Positions 1-11,550 of a stretch of DNA of 64,000 nucleotides are shown here, in pieces. The translations under genes were made by a program, and so were the position numbers. The notes under the pieces are model-generated. The model had not been told where the DNA came from. It did not search any database and was given only the letters and a program-made list of their open reading frames with translations. The DNA lies in the NCBI GenBank assembly GCA_973895155.1, contig OZ316896.1, positions 4,092,001 to 4,156,000 of the forward strand, in the 5' to 3' direction. Each line of letters starts with the position of its first letter. The first letter of the stretch is position 1. Origin of the DNA: Marsupella aquatica (lineage: Eukaryota > Marchantiophyta).

Positions 1-1030
1 TTTATGATGGATACTGGATTCCAGTCATTTTGCCATTCTATCTGTTCACTGTAAATCAATGCCATCTGTTCACCGTAAATCAATCAAGGACAGTAAATGG
101 AAACCCTGATCTCAACAAAAAATACACAGATGATTTGGATGGTGGCTGAAAGTTGTACCTGTGCCGTTTGACTCCCTCGTCTCTAGTACGATCCTGGTGC
201 CATCGGCCTTCATCTACAGTGTACAAGAGGGATTAAATTGCATTGCATTAAATTCACAACCCGCGGATCCCCCCTCTTGGACAAGACTTTCCGTCTGGGC
301 AAGACTTTATCAGAAACATCCAGACTCCAACGCTACATCAGTTGGACCAAAAATGTATATAACATTTATACTTCAAAAAGGTTTCTTTCCTTTCACCCTT
401 TTCCTGCATAATGAGCAGTATGGGTACGATCTTCTATCTATTCGTGACATAAAGAAAAGAAATGAAGTCCATGGAAGTTGGCAAACGACTCCTACATGAG
501 GACAGTGGGAAATTTAATACATCAAGAATGTCGAAGCAGGGACAAAGAACTATAGTTTATTCGCTCCCTTCAGCATCTCGTGAGATGCTAAATACTCCGA
601 ATACTCATTGTATTTCTTGTCCCTGAACGAGTGTTTAGCAATGGATACGGATCTGAATGGAAGAGAACGCAGTACATTCGATACATGACCTGGGTCTTCC
701 AAATTTTACATCCCGGCTACACTTCAATGCTCAAAGACGAAATCTGAGTTCACTGTCACAGCCTCAGAGTTCTTTGATCTCAAAGTACTGGTTGAGAAAC
801 TTGCGGTTGGGTGTTCACATGGGTGTCGTGCAGTAAGTCGCAGAGATAAAATGTTATGTAATGTAGATTTTTTCCAGTTTTGGAATAGAAGGATGTCGCT
901 GCCCGAGATTCCCAAGGGAGCAAAACCATGCGCTAGCACTCAAATGCTAAACAGCCAATTGGGGTTGAAAGCGCAACAAGTATTTCAATATGAGTACTTG
1001 AATAGTAAAACTTCCCTCCGACGACAACAA
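1..1030. other. Intergenic, no gene recognised
   Basis: Only short overlapping reading frames on both strands. None shows a recognisable domain, and no clear repeat was seen. Confidence 0.5.
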
Positions 1031-1115
1031 GGGGTGGTGGCGCAGTTGGTTAGCGCGTAGGTCTCATAGCTACAGAGAAATCCTGAGGTCGAGAGTTCGA
1101 GCCTCTCTCACCCCA
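1031..1115 (+). tRNA. Elongator tRNA-Met (CAT) with intron
   Basis: A full tRNA cloverleaf can be drawn. The acceptor arm GGGGTGG pairs with TCACCCC, followed by discriminator A at 1115. The D-arm/box A is at about 1038-1054 and the T-arm/box B at about 1091-1107. The anticodon CAT is at 1065-1067. About 11 bases (about 1069-1079) sit one base after the anticodon and must be removed to give the normal 7-base loop. Plant elongator tRNA-Met genes are known to carry such an intron. A run of six T at 1122-1127 fits a Pol III terminator. No CCA is encoded, as expected for a nuclear gene. Confidence 0.95.
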
Positions 1116-1300
1116 GAAAAGATTTTTTCTTCTTGCGTTTCCACTATTATTTCTTGGCGGCCTATCACAGTAGTCGAGTGAGTTTAGCAAGGCTACCTTC
1201 ATTTTGTAGGAAAAAGGAAGGCAAGGGCTTCTCCATAAATAATTGGACATTGTACTCTATGGGCCTCATAGGTTTGGGAGGTCAACCCCAGCAACATTTT

Positions 1301-1708
1301 TGCTTGTTCACTTTAGTGTACTATTACTAGCCTGAAGCCCAAGCTTTGTTCAATAAATAGGTGGTGAGTATCAGGTGTCTGCTTGTTCACCTTAGTGTAC
1401 TATTACTAGCCTGAAGCCCAAGCTTTGTTCAATAAATAGTGGTGAGTATCATGTGTCTGCTTGTTCACCTTAGTGTACTATTACTAGCCTGAAAAAACCC
1501 AAGCTTTATTCATAAATAGGTGGTGAGCATCATGTGTCTGTTTCCTGTTCCAAATGTGCCCAAGAGTCACAGTTTAGAGGCTATGCATGTTCATTTTAGT
1601 GTACTATTACTAGCCTGAGGCCCAAGCTTTGTTCATAAATAGGTGGTGAGTATCATGTGTCTGTTTCCGGTTCCAAATGTGCCCAAGAGGCACAGTTTAG
1701 AGGCTATA
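1301..1708 (+). repeat. Four-copy tandem repeat, about 80-126 bp units
   Basis: Units start at about 1301, 1380, 1458 and 1584. Each begins with a TGCTTGTTCAC-like motif and contains TTAGTGTACTATTACTAGCC followed by CCCAAGCTTT. Units 3 and 4 carry an extra 45 bp tail. A separate 35 bp motif ending in GGAAGGCAAG flanks the array at about 1190-1226 and 1800-1832, so the whole block looks built by successive local duplications. Confidence 0.85.
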
Positions 1709-1829
1709 CTCGACAAGGGAGGCCCTAGCTTTGAATTATGCTTCATTAGTTAGATTTATTGGCCGTCAACTATTTATAGTCAAGTCAAATTTTGCATGTC
1801 TACCTTCATTTTGTAGGAAAAGGAAGGCA

Positions 1830-1860
1830 AGATCCCCCCCCACACCCCCCCCCCCCCACA
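1830..1860 (+). repeat. C-rich homopolymer tract
   Basis: Runs of C interrupted by single A bases. Likely length-variable and prone to sequencing error. Confidence 0.8.
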
Positions 1861-1861
1861 T

Positions 1862-4800
1862 AGGGCTTGGGACCCTTGGTGACTCCCTAGGAGCCAACTT
1901 GCATATGGACAGCCCCTAGTTTTCCAACTCTCAACATGGAAGGAAAATATTGACTGAGAATTTTGTGGAGAAACCCCTTCGTAATGCAGTGCTTATGGCA
2001 TACAAAGTGGATCTAAATCAAGGGGAAGGGCTGGAAACTCTTTGGCCATTTAAGGTGGGGTACTCTAAATGAGAAAAATCACACAAACATGCTTAGGCAG
2101 GGTTCACACAAAACAACGGAGCAGATGCCACGAAGATGCTTGCAGGGTTCACAAGTTGCATGGGAGCAGATCTTGTGGAACATGAAAATCTGCTTTTCCC
2201 CAAGAGTTTACTCAGGGCTGATATCTTCAGGGCTGCGTACATGCAAGTTGGCGCTAAGCGAGATGTGTCATTGACAACAGAAACCAGGTTCACACCCTTC
2301 CATGAGACCCTCACTTGTCCCAAGGGCCAAATTGAAAGAGAAGATGATTTAGCAGAGCATGAAACAAAGCAAAATAGTATGGATAACATACGCCCAATGT
2401 TGGTGCCTAGCACTATTAGAGAGGGTGAGGCAGGGATGGCAAGGCCAATTGCACACAAGGAGAGGGTGCGCTGGGAGATGCTTGTGGGCGATCGAACGGC
2501 GAGAAAAACACTATATTTGAGCCAACCGCCAGGATTTTTTCCCACCTTTAATGCAATTTTGTGAACAGATGATGGAAGAGAATATTAAATGGGCAGGAGT
2601 GCATACTATATAGTGTGTAGATGAGAACGAGAAGGAATCCCAAGAATAAAAGGGTTAACTGCAACAACTCTGGAAATATGGAAAGCATCCATCAAACAAA
2701 GAGCTCTCCTGTAGACCCTAGAAAGTAGAACGAGTCCGAGGAATCCCAATAATGTACTCTGAAAATTATCGAGACTCGTGTCCCCATAGGCGCATCACAA
2801 TTTCATGCACACAAAGTGAGATACTATGCGATTTGTTTCTACCTGTGGAGCGAACTCATGAACGCAACCGATGAATTATTATTTATGGTTGGGCTTGGAC
2901 ACCTTCAGTTAAATGTGCGGCCCCAGTTGACCCACAGTCCGAAACTCTGAACCATTATTGTCAGTAGGGAAGCAGATTCAAGGAGCCCATTGTCAGACCT
3001 CGAGCTCCAAGCCAATCATGTATTTATTCTATGATAGAGCTCCAAATCGATTCGGCTGCAGCTGAACCCTATAAAGTAGAAATGCATGCAATCCAAGCAT
3101 CTCTCGTTGCCTGTTGCTGATACAGTCCGCTCACTTCAGTAGGTTTCCTTCTAAAGGCACTTTCCATTCGTCCTGGTGTATACTAGTCCCATTCTGCTGC
3201 AAAGGTTCTTTTTGCATTGAAAAAATTCGCGTAAAGAAACGGTACACAGCAGGGCAGGTCATAAGCGAAGACAAGGCTCTAGTTGTTGTGTTTATCATTA
3301 GTCTATCGTAGCAGTTTGCCTTTTGCAGGGCTGCAGGTATTCCCTAGCCTCCTCGAATTTCGCAATTTCGCTGCTAACTTCATGGCGAAGATTCCAGGGA
3401 GAAGTGTCGATATCATTCCCTACACAGTACGCTTTTCTGCTAATGTTGCTGGTCTGGTGTAGGACTCGAATAGGTGATATTCGCTTTGTGGGTCAGTGGT
3501 TTGACATCAAGCTTATTAGGGTATGCTATCAGGCCTCGAAGGGAATTGGTTTTTGTGAATCTCGATGGCTCTAATTTCAATTTGTGCATGTAAACTTTCT
3601 AATCAACAGTTGGTCTATGGGCCGATGAAAAGGAAGTGCGCTATTCATCTCCGGTGCCCTATTATCTTTTGTGGATTTGCGTGTGCTTTCTATAACCAAG
3701 TTTGGATGTAGTAAGTGTGCTCGTTGGTATGGATTAGTATGTTTATCTGGGAAAGGGTCCTATGGATTTGTGATTGTCAGTGGATTGCAGTGGACCGCAC
3801 TTTCACCCGGCTTCGCTCTGGTTAGCGTTTTGACGTTGATACTTAGAGGAAGGGCTATCCAAAGGCAAAAGAAGATACTGATCGGCAAAACAGATTGCTT
3901 GGTGGGTGTTGTATCTGTGCTGAAGAATGTACACAGCTTTTGGTTTAGTGCAAAGACAGCCGGTTTTTGGTTGCCACGTCAGATGAATCTGTCGACTATT
4001 GTTGAACTGGAAAGCTCCTTGCAGCATTGATGTAAAAGGTCCTTTCACGAGGATCAGAAGCAAGTTGACAGAGAGGATGCATTCAATTATTCATGGCTCC
4101 AGCAACAGATAGTAACCAAGTTTTGTGAGAGAACGCTCCGTTCAGATACTCACTCCACTAACAAGTGAATGCAGCTTTGGATGAGTTCGTTACTGGTCCC
4201 CACGAGGCATGGTCAGTGGGGGTACATAACTCCGTACGAGACCAGGTTTATAGGAATTGATGCCCAGATATATCCTACTTTTTGCTGGTATATCTTTAGA
4301 GAGAATGCACGTTGCAGTAGTAACCAATCTTCTTCTTTCCCAAACATTGGATTAAATTGCCCAAACTAACAAGCGGGGACGGACCTAAGAAACCAGCGAT
4401 TCAATATTCTATACCGAGTACGCAATGCGTGCATAGCTGGTTTAGGTCTTACCATGAGCTGAAGTATGGGCTCCTGTAGTAGAACTTGTTGCTCTACTAC
4501 TGTACTTTGTGGCCAGGCAACTCTGCAGGATTTGTGGGGGGTTTCTAGGTACTGCACTGGTTGAAAAGAGCCATCCAGGAATGTCTGTGCAAGGATCGTC
4601 TTTCTGAGAATCCGAACCAACAGTGACTAAAATCGTACCGGTATGGTACCGACAGCTGCCTTGTACCCATTAAGGTTTAGGCAGCAAGATTGTGTTCTGA
4701 TTAATTATGGCATCGCAGGAAAGCCAGGGATCTGCAGGTGAAGCAGGAAACAAAGATTGTGAGCAGCCATGGTGCCTTGTCTTTTTTGGATGCTTGAGCG

Positions 4801-4900
4801 CTGTACTGATGCTAAAAGGAAAGCGAGATATCCTAATACGAAATCTCCTTGGAAATCTGCCGGAATATCTTTATGAGATGACGATCTGCTTCTGAGTTTC
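1862..4900. other. Intergenic, no gene recognised
   Basis: Reading frames of up to 150 codons overlap on opposite strands at 2093-2564. Neither shows a known domain, compositional bias or splice-supported extension. A G/T-rich stretch at 3.3-4.0 kb also gave no recognisable protein. Confidence 0.4.
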
Positions 4901-4905
4901 CAGAA

Positions 4906-5040
4906 TACTAAACCCTAAACTCCTTGACTTGTTGGGCCTCTTCGGGTCTTTCCCTTCCCCCCTTTATTGGGTTCTTTGTACTTTGGGACCATGTCTCCAG
5001 GTTTGGCGTTCCTGTCGTTTTGGCAGTGTGATATATAGTG
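4906..5040 (+). repeat. Dispersed repeat, copy 1 of 3
   Basis: Begins near AAACCCTAAAC. It contains a pyrimidine-rich tract and then ATGTCTCCAGG, ending GTGTGATATA. Related copies in the same orientation are at about 28020-28145 and 34897-35145. Possibly the 3' part of a retroelement; no coding capacity is visible. Confidence 0.6.
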
Positions 5041-5215
5041 GAAGAATGGAAGTGGCTGATGCCGGACTCAAATAATCAAGTTTGTACTATCGATCATTAC
5101 CTGTGACAAGACTAACTACAGTAGCTCTCGATCAGTTACTAATCTTATCCGCTGCCAACTGAGGATGTTGCTCACGGTTGCAGACTGACATTTTGACCCT
5201 CATTGGAGAAACTGA

Positions 5216-5303
5216 CAGTCACTCATTGCATTGATATCCAGATTTAGAAGTCATAAACAAGTGATGTCAATTCGAATCTGGATGTCAATGCAATGAGTGA
5301 CTG
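5216..5303. repeat. Inverted repeat hairpin, 29-bp arms
   Basis: The arms 5216-5244 and 5275-5303 are complementary over 29 positions with one difference, which is a G:U wobble in plus-strand RNA. They are separated by a 30-base loop. Complementarity stops sharply at both ends. It could be a small-RNA precursor or a small foldback element. Confidence 0.8.
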
Positions 5304-5991
5304 CGGAAGCCTCATTCTGATTTCTGAGAATAGAAGAGAAAACCGCAATGCATACGGACACGTGGCGCATGACCTCCGTTGCCTAATCACAGGGACGGAA
5401 GAATGTCAGAAGACAAATAAAGCTGAATTACGACAGCAAAGGGCCAAGGCATAGGCCGACGTTTTAAACAAGAAATGAAAAGGTTGGTTTGGTAACGCTC
5501 ACCTAGATTACTGTAGAGCCCAACCAGGAAATCAATCTGCGTAGAAATTTGGAGTGAAGTTGATAAGAAACACAAGTAAAAATGTGAGGAAGGAACCCAG
5601 TCAAACTGTGTCCATATGTTTGACCTTCAAGGTACTAGAGCAGTGGACCAACGGATATCTGTGAACATTTCGCAAATTGCCACTCTCTCCTTCGAGGGCG
5701 AGGAATCTATGCTGGACTGACTTTTCTCTTCAATTCTTTGGCTAAACTTTTTTAGCTAAACTTGTCACCGTTCGTCTGAAGCGTCATGGATCAAACAGTC
5801 GGGCCCGTCTTCATCCTGAAATATTGAGAAAGTACTAATTAAAGTGACAAAATCAATTCCTTTCATCCATTTCGAGTACAAACGCACCGACCGCCGAGCT
5901 TGTGTATCCCAAAGTTACCTCGAGTCAAGTGAAGCTAGTCACAGGTTGAGCTCGAGCACAGTATTATGACCTGGAATGATTCCGGCTGTGC

Positions 5992-6110
5992 AATGGTTTA
6001 GTACCAATGGCAAAAGCAAGAAGAATTCGCATCGTAGCCTCTGCATTTCCATATTGCAATGATACTGCGATGCGACTTCTTCTTGCTTTTGCATGTGCTA
6101 CTAAACCATT
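5992..6110. ncRNA. Candidate miRNA-like hairpin
   Basis: The arms 5992-6037 and 6065-6110 are 46 bases each and match as inverted repeats with about 6 differences around a 27-base loop. The best paired stretch is GCAAAAGCAAGAAGAA against TTCTTCTTGCTTTTGC. Stem length, loop size and mismatch number fit a plant miRNA foldback, but a MITE-like inverted repeat is equally possible. No expression evidence is available here and no target was identified. Confidence 0.4.
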
Positions 6111-6124
6111 CTAGAAATACACAG

Positions 6125-6270
6125 AATTGCATGTGGTACTAAACCATTCTCGAAAGACACAGAAGAATTAGTATCGCATCCTCTGCTTTTCCATGTTGTA
6201 GTGAGAGAGACGGCTGCGATGCAGTTGCTTCTTGCTTTTGCATGTGGTACTAAACCATTCTCGAAAGCAA
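6125..6270. repeat. Decayed tandem copies of the 5992-6110 hairpin
   Basis: The 3'-arm motif TGGTACTAAACCATTCTCG recurs at about 6135 and 6245. A weaker loop-and-arm copy runs from about 6160 to 6265. The hairpin was therefore tandemly duplicated and the duplicate has partly lost its pairing. Confidence 0.65.
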
Positions 6271-8614
6271 CACCCACAGTATCCCGTCTGAACCCTTCTC
6301 TTCATCCGGCTTGTAGACGAGGCTTACAAGACTGCATACCTTAGCACGATTCACCTGCCTCGCAACAGGACATCAAGGAAGAATCACGCCTCGACTAGAG
6401 CTATCATAATGTAATATACTGTAGTTTCGAAACCGCATCTCGATCCCGGTTCTTCTGTTGATCTGGCCCCTGCACGAGATTCAGGGGGCCGACGAAACGG
6501 AAGCTTCACGAAAAGGCGTCTTACCCTTAACTAGCAGCGACTTATATCGCCTGTACACGAAATCAATTTTCACGAATTTTGCTCGAGTATTCTTTGATAA
6601 CTAAGACGTCGATGGCAAAGACGTACTGCACTGTTTGGATCAAGTGACAAGCACTTTGACTCCTTGTCAATGCGTGCAACGGAATGATCGTCTCTACCGG
6701 TACTACAAACAGGACTCCTGAGTATGGGATAGCGATGGACATATTTAAGGAAAGTCGATAGACAACCTGGAGACCTTTTCCAGTCGAAGAACGTGGACCC
6801 AGCCACACTTGGGCTGGGGAATCTTATTAGACTAGAAGCAACGCGTGACCTGTGTGGAGGCCGTTACCTCGAATGTGTCAGTCTGACCAACAGATAGAAG
6901 CGTTATACCAATAAATGCAAAGGAGAACAGTCGGATTGCTGAATGATATCAAATCAAGGTGAACTAAGGCATATGCTGATTCCAAAACACAAAGGTGAAA
7001 TGTTCTAGGATGAGCTGACAGAAATGTTCATGACTGTTTTCTTTAGTTCCAATCTTCTTCTGTTAACAAGTACGAATGAGAATTCTTCTTGAAATTCTGA
7101 GATAGTAGTAGAGCAGAGAATATCAAGGTCGGAGCACCGTTGAATCAACCTCGTATGAGATTCTTCTCGATTCTTGGAGGGTGTCACTAAGGCACGCCCT
7201 GATCTCTAATCTACGCAGTTCAAGACTGTTTTCTTTACTTCCAATTTCCTCCACTTAACACGTACGAATGAGATTCTTCTTTGAAATTCTGAGAAAGTCG
7301 TAGAGCATAGAATATCAGCACTTGCCGCTTCCAACGGCGGGAGATTTGGGAGAAACATTGAACCAACTTACATCGTAAAGTATCGACAGCATGATTGTGT
7401 AGTTTTCTCTCGAGGAAAGGTCTCTTTTCTCTACCTTTTGTTGGAACGTTCGTCTGAAGCAGCGGCGGACGTGACGCCCATACCTGTGCACAATAATGCT
7501 CTGGATATTTTTCTGTCCATAGAGAATGGAGTGCTTGAGCTCTAGTTTAGTTCGACGATCTCACATACTGACTCAGTAATTAATTTACTCTTGTATATTG
7601 GACTAGGGGACACTATCACAAAATTGGCCCATCACTTGCAACCTCGAAACTCGTCTTATTATTCTAAGGGAAAGTCTTATTGTCGAAAGTACAATTTAGA
7701 ATTATTTTGAGAAAAACCCCAACTTAGTTTAGATCCAATTTTGAGTCTTGTAAAGACGATTAATGTCCTTTTGACCCAAACTTTGGAATATGGTAGAAGT
7801 TATATAAAAACATTACTTGCATTTGAGTGTGTCTAAGGCTTTAAAAATGTAACAAGTGATGGGAGGGCATCTGTACAGTGAGACCCTCGAGATATTGGAA
7901 GGAGTTTTAAGGGGCGGCACAAGAAATTGGAGCTCAGGCTGATGTCTGTTTTTTCTATGTCTAAGATGCAATCTTAGCCATTCAAACAGGGAACAAGCAA
8001 AATTTCACTTTAGACTAACTTGGGGTGCAATCTGGCAAAACTATTACCCATCTTAGTCACATGCTAATGAGTCCCTTTTTTTTATTGATGTGGCCATCGA
8101 AGCGTTTTTATCTAAAAGATGATCTGTTGGTCCATTGGGGGTCCATTTCTATTTAGGATCTTGCATTAATTTCCAATTAAAATTCTCCAGATTCGATACA
8201 ATTTGGCTAGGGCAGTTGAATTTTAGTGCATCCAATAGACCTCATGTTTACAATGGGTGAACAATGACTATTTGTGCCCCAGAGATCTTGTAAAGTCCCC
8301 CTAAGGCTTGAACAACTTTGGTTATTCACTCTTTGTAATTGCGAGAGAAAGTACACTACAGATCATAAAAGCATGTGCTATGAGCCTTTCATAACATACA
8401 GTGCAGGCTGGCAGATGCATTATGAGGGCTCCTGGTTAGACTGAAAGGTGAAAGTGTTCAGTTTTAGCTATGCAAGTGAGGTTCATACCAGGGTTCATAA
8501 TCTAAGGTTAAAACTTGTACTACACTATATCTTGTCACATTTTGATGTGCAATTAAAGGACATCATCTAAACACTGCTCGTCAAGTGTCTACACAGCAAT
8601 TCGACAGTTAACTC
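6271..8614. other. Intergenic with one imperfect duplication
   Basis: No gene recognised. A segment at about 7016-7133 is repeated imperfectly at about 7217-7318; both contain ACTGTTTTCTTTA and ACGAATGAGA. From 7.6 to 8.6 kb the sequence is AT-rich and featureless. Confidence 0.5.
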
Positions 8615-8719
8615 TCTCTACATGCACTCTCTTGAGATTATGGATCCAGCATGCACTAAACCAGGTGTTGCATTCCTTGATAAGTGCATACCCCTAAAAA
8701 GTGCACATATTGATAAGTG
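8615..8719 (+). repeat. Degenerate monomer of the GTGCAC repeat
   Basis: Contains GCATGCACTAAACCA, TTGATAAGTGCATA and AAGTGCACATATTGATAAGTG in an order resembling the tandem units at 61396-61975. The copia LTR begins immediately after this monomer, at 8720. Confidence 0.5.
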
Positions 8720-9063
8720 TGTTAGATATTGCTCTAGTCTTGTGACTCATGAACTAACTACAGTTAGGCTAACTCGAGTTAGGACTTAGCTAATGTTAGC
8801 GGTAGTGCTGTTGTGCATATAGTCAGGGCTGATGCCAGACCCTGGTGGAACTTAGGCTCATTGTTACGGAGCTAGTTGAGAGATAGGGAGAGCTTGTCCT
8901 GTGGATGCTTGGTATGACTGGTCGGCCTAGAGTGCAGTAAAGCTCTTGTGTGTTCCCGTGGACGTAGCCTCATGTGGAGGTGAACCACGTATCTCTCTGT
9001 GTCGACTATTGTGCGTTGGATGGTTCATGGGCTTGCCGTTGCGAGTGTCGTCTATGCTCAACA
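8720..9063 (+). mobile_element. 5' LTR of a Ty1/copia-type retroelement
   Basis: Begins TGTTAGATATTGC and ends about CTCAACA. The 3' part carries the GTGTTCCCGTGGACGTAGCC and GAACCACGTATCTCT motifs common in plant copia LTRs. It is followed directly by the primer-binding site. Sister copies are the inverted arm at 10210-10536 and the solo LTR at 25333-25676. Confidence 0.85.
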
Positions 9064-9065
9064 AG

Positions 9066-9077
9066 TGGTATCAGAGC
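9066..9077 (+). other. Primer-binding site (initiator tRNA-Met)
   Basis: TGGTATCAGAGC lies just after the 5' LTR and is the complement of the initiator tRNA-Met 3' end. This is the standard primer site of plant copia elements. Confidence 0.9.
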
Positions 9078-10209
9078 ATGCCTGGGAGGTGACGAGGTTT
9101 TTTCGTGACAGGTTTTTCCAGTGTTCATTGTCGATGGTACATTCGGAGTTTCGTCGCTTGAAACTCGAATGTGTGTGGCTGAGCGGATAGGTTAGTGAGA
9201 GGGTTTTCTAACGGTGGTTAGAACTCGCTGATTGGTATCCGTGGTGCGGAGGAATTGAAGTTTGCGTCGTTCAGGGTTTATTCGTGTTCAACGGTATTTC
9301 GGGGGAGAGACCAGAGTTTGCGTTTTTCAACGGTGTGAGCTGTGCGGTGCGGGAGGGGTCGCACATTATAGCTCAAGTTGAAGGTTGAAGCGAGCTGGTC
9401 ATTTCGGTAGCTGGATAGTTGCCGAGTTGTTACCAAGTGAGACGTGACGAGTGATGGAGGCGTTCAGGTTTTTTCACAAGCTATGGAGCTTGTTCACATC
9501 TGAACCGGGTTTCTCTTCGTGACGTCCGACTCGGTGGAAGAGACGCGAAGTGCTTCGGCTCAACGGTTTGATCACGGCGAGGCGGTCGTTTTGAGCCCGG
9601 GATTGGCACTTGACGCGGAGTGAAGGCGACGCGGCAATTTTTTTTACTCTGCTAAAGCTGCAGATTGTGCCGGTGAAATTCGGCCACTTTTTCCATTGGC
9701 GGCGTTCACTTTTCTTGTTGGAAACAGCGGCTTTTCAAGTGAGTTTTACATTCTTTTTTTCCAGGGGAGCTTTTTTGCTTTAAGGGGGGTTTTATTGGGC
9801 CCTTGTGTGTGTTAATACACACACGATCGTGTGTATACCCACACACCACTTCCCGGCCCAGTGTATTCACTTCGCGCCCCCCCGCACCCCGATTTTCAGG
9901 CAGGGTCCGTAGCGCCGGCCGGCGCGCGCCCCGGCCATCCCCTCCCCTCCCTGCCCTGCCGTCGTCGGTGCCCCGCCCTCCACCCTGCCCTTGCACCCTG
10001 CCTTCGGGCACTTGCCGTCCCGTCGGCCGGCCCTGCGCCCCCGTAATCCCTCTCGCCCTCCCGCCGGCGCCCCTCCTCGGCGCACGGCGTATCTCCGCCC
10101 CTATACGGGGTATATATTATGCCCTTTGCGCCCCCCCTTTAGCCCCTGCCATACTCCCAACCCCTGCCTCGGCGCCCTGTATTCCTCCTGGCCCGCCTCG
10201 CGTAACGGC
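9078..10209 (+). mobile_element. Internal region of the non-autonomous LTR element
   Basis: About 1.1 kb with no gag, protease, integrase, reverse transcriptase or RNase H. The first 700 bp resemble an untranslated leader. The part from about 9860 to 10200 is strikingly GC-rich (C-runs, GGCCGGCGCGCGCC). At 9808-9846 there is a CA/TG-rich palindromic stretch. Long proline/arginine-rich frames here follow from base composition and are not called as genes. Confidence 0.6.
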
Positions 10210-10536
10210 ATTCGTAACGGCAAGCCCATGAACCATCCAACACACAATAGTCGACACAGAGAGATACGTGGTTCACCTCCACATGAGGCTACGTCCACGG
10301 GAACACACAAGAGCTTTACTGCACTCTAGGCCGACCGGCCATACCAAGCATCCACAGCACAAGCTCTCCCTATCTCTCAACTAGCTCCGTAACAATGAGC
10401 CTAAGTTCCACCAGGGTGTGGCATCAGCCTTGGCTATATGCACAACAGCACTACCGCTAACATTAGCTAAGTCCTAACCCGAGTTAGACTAACTGTGGTG
10501 AGCTCATGAGTCACAAGACTAGAGCAATATCTAACA
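10210..10536 (-). mobile_element. Inverted second LTR (3'-truncated)
   Basis: Reverse complement of 8720 to about 9047, ending at 10536 with the complement of TGTTAGATATT. The last 15-20 bp of the LTR are missing at the inner side. In a normal element both LTRs face the same way. Here they face each other, giving a 1.8 kb unit with 0.33 kb terminal inverted repeats. Confidence 0.85.
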
Positions 10537-10539
10537 TTT

Positions 10540-11200
10540 TTAAGTAGCCAAATTCCACTTCCCCAAACAACTTTTGCCACTTTTGGCAAAAACTCTCTAG
10601 CTTTTCTTTCTCATTAGCCACTGTCCTACCTAATCACAGGCCCCATTCCTGCCCCCATTAGCCATAATCTAATGGCCATCCTTAAATATAGGGAGATCTG
10701 ATTTGAGTGGCCAAATATGGTACTGGTTGTCTCCCCTTGGCTTTCAACCTCAGTTTAGGTGGGGTTTGGTTCTTTTTTGGATTGCCCTCTTGTGAGGCCT
10801 TCGGCTAGTGACTTGGGACTTCTTGGCTTGCATAGTTTTCCTTTTAAATGTTGGGACAGCAGATCGGTTCCTCTCTGGCTCTTAAGAGTCTTTTGATAGA
10901 TTTCTTCTGCCATCTTTGCTTTTTCCGCTGCTTCGGAGGTTTTTTGCTTGCTCTTAGGTTCTGTCCTCTATGGCTCTCCCTTTGGCCTTGGGCCCTTCTA
11001 CTGCCTGTTTGGGCTCCCCTTTCTGTAGGGTTTCGCGGGTTGCAGTTCAAAAATTAAAAATATAAAAAATATAAAAATATATAGGGAGATCTGATGGTCA
11101 AGAAAATATTCATGAGATAAAGAATGTTTTGAGCATCTTCTCCTTCACAAAGTCAACATTTGTCACTCTGGCAAAAGTAAAAAGCTTTAAAAAAAAGGCT
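10540..11200 (-). repeat. Dispersed non-coding repeat, inverted relative to 28.4-29.2 kb
   Basis: Segments 10545-10735 and 11080-11190 match, in reverse, 28830-28990 and 28740-28855. Shared motifs include GGGAGATCTGAT, the GCCAAAAGTGGC core and a GCATCTTCTCCTTCACA block. No coding capacity. Probably a non-autonomous element. Confidence 0.65.
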
Positions 11201-11550
11201 GAGCAGGACCTTTGTTGCACCTGACATGGTCCTTTTTAGTTTATTATATAACTAAATTATTATGTACTGTTAGTGAAAAGAGTTATGTCTGTAGCTAGAG
11301 AAGAACAATCGGCTCTGTCAAAGTGCACACTTTGACAAATTTAACCAAAGCAGTTATTATAAGACCCATAGGTAGGAGGATTTGCACGGATACAGTCAGG
11401 GCAAACTAATTTGCAGAAAAAGCATCTAGGCCAAAAGAGACCATAAGTGCTGGACATTGTGGAGCTTGAAGCTATCTAGTCACTGGTCTTCACATTCTTT
11501 ACACCATTCGAAGGCCCTTAAACCACAACTGCCCCTATAAAGGGCTACAG

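Noticed and set aside
2093-2564. Overlapping 142- and 150-codon frames on opposite strands
   Set aside because: No recognisable domain, no splice or codon support, and the two frames exclude each other.
4906-4921. AAACCCTAAAC words (also near 28358, 29808 and 34905) as interstitial telomere repeats
   Set aside because: Only one or two units each and mostly within a dispersed repeat family. Too short to be a telomere relic.
9803-10329. Proline/arginine-rich reading frames of 70-142 codons on both strands
   Set aside because: They follow from extreme GC content inside a retroelement, overlap each other in several frames, and have no domain or splice support.
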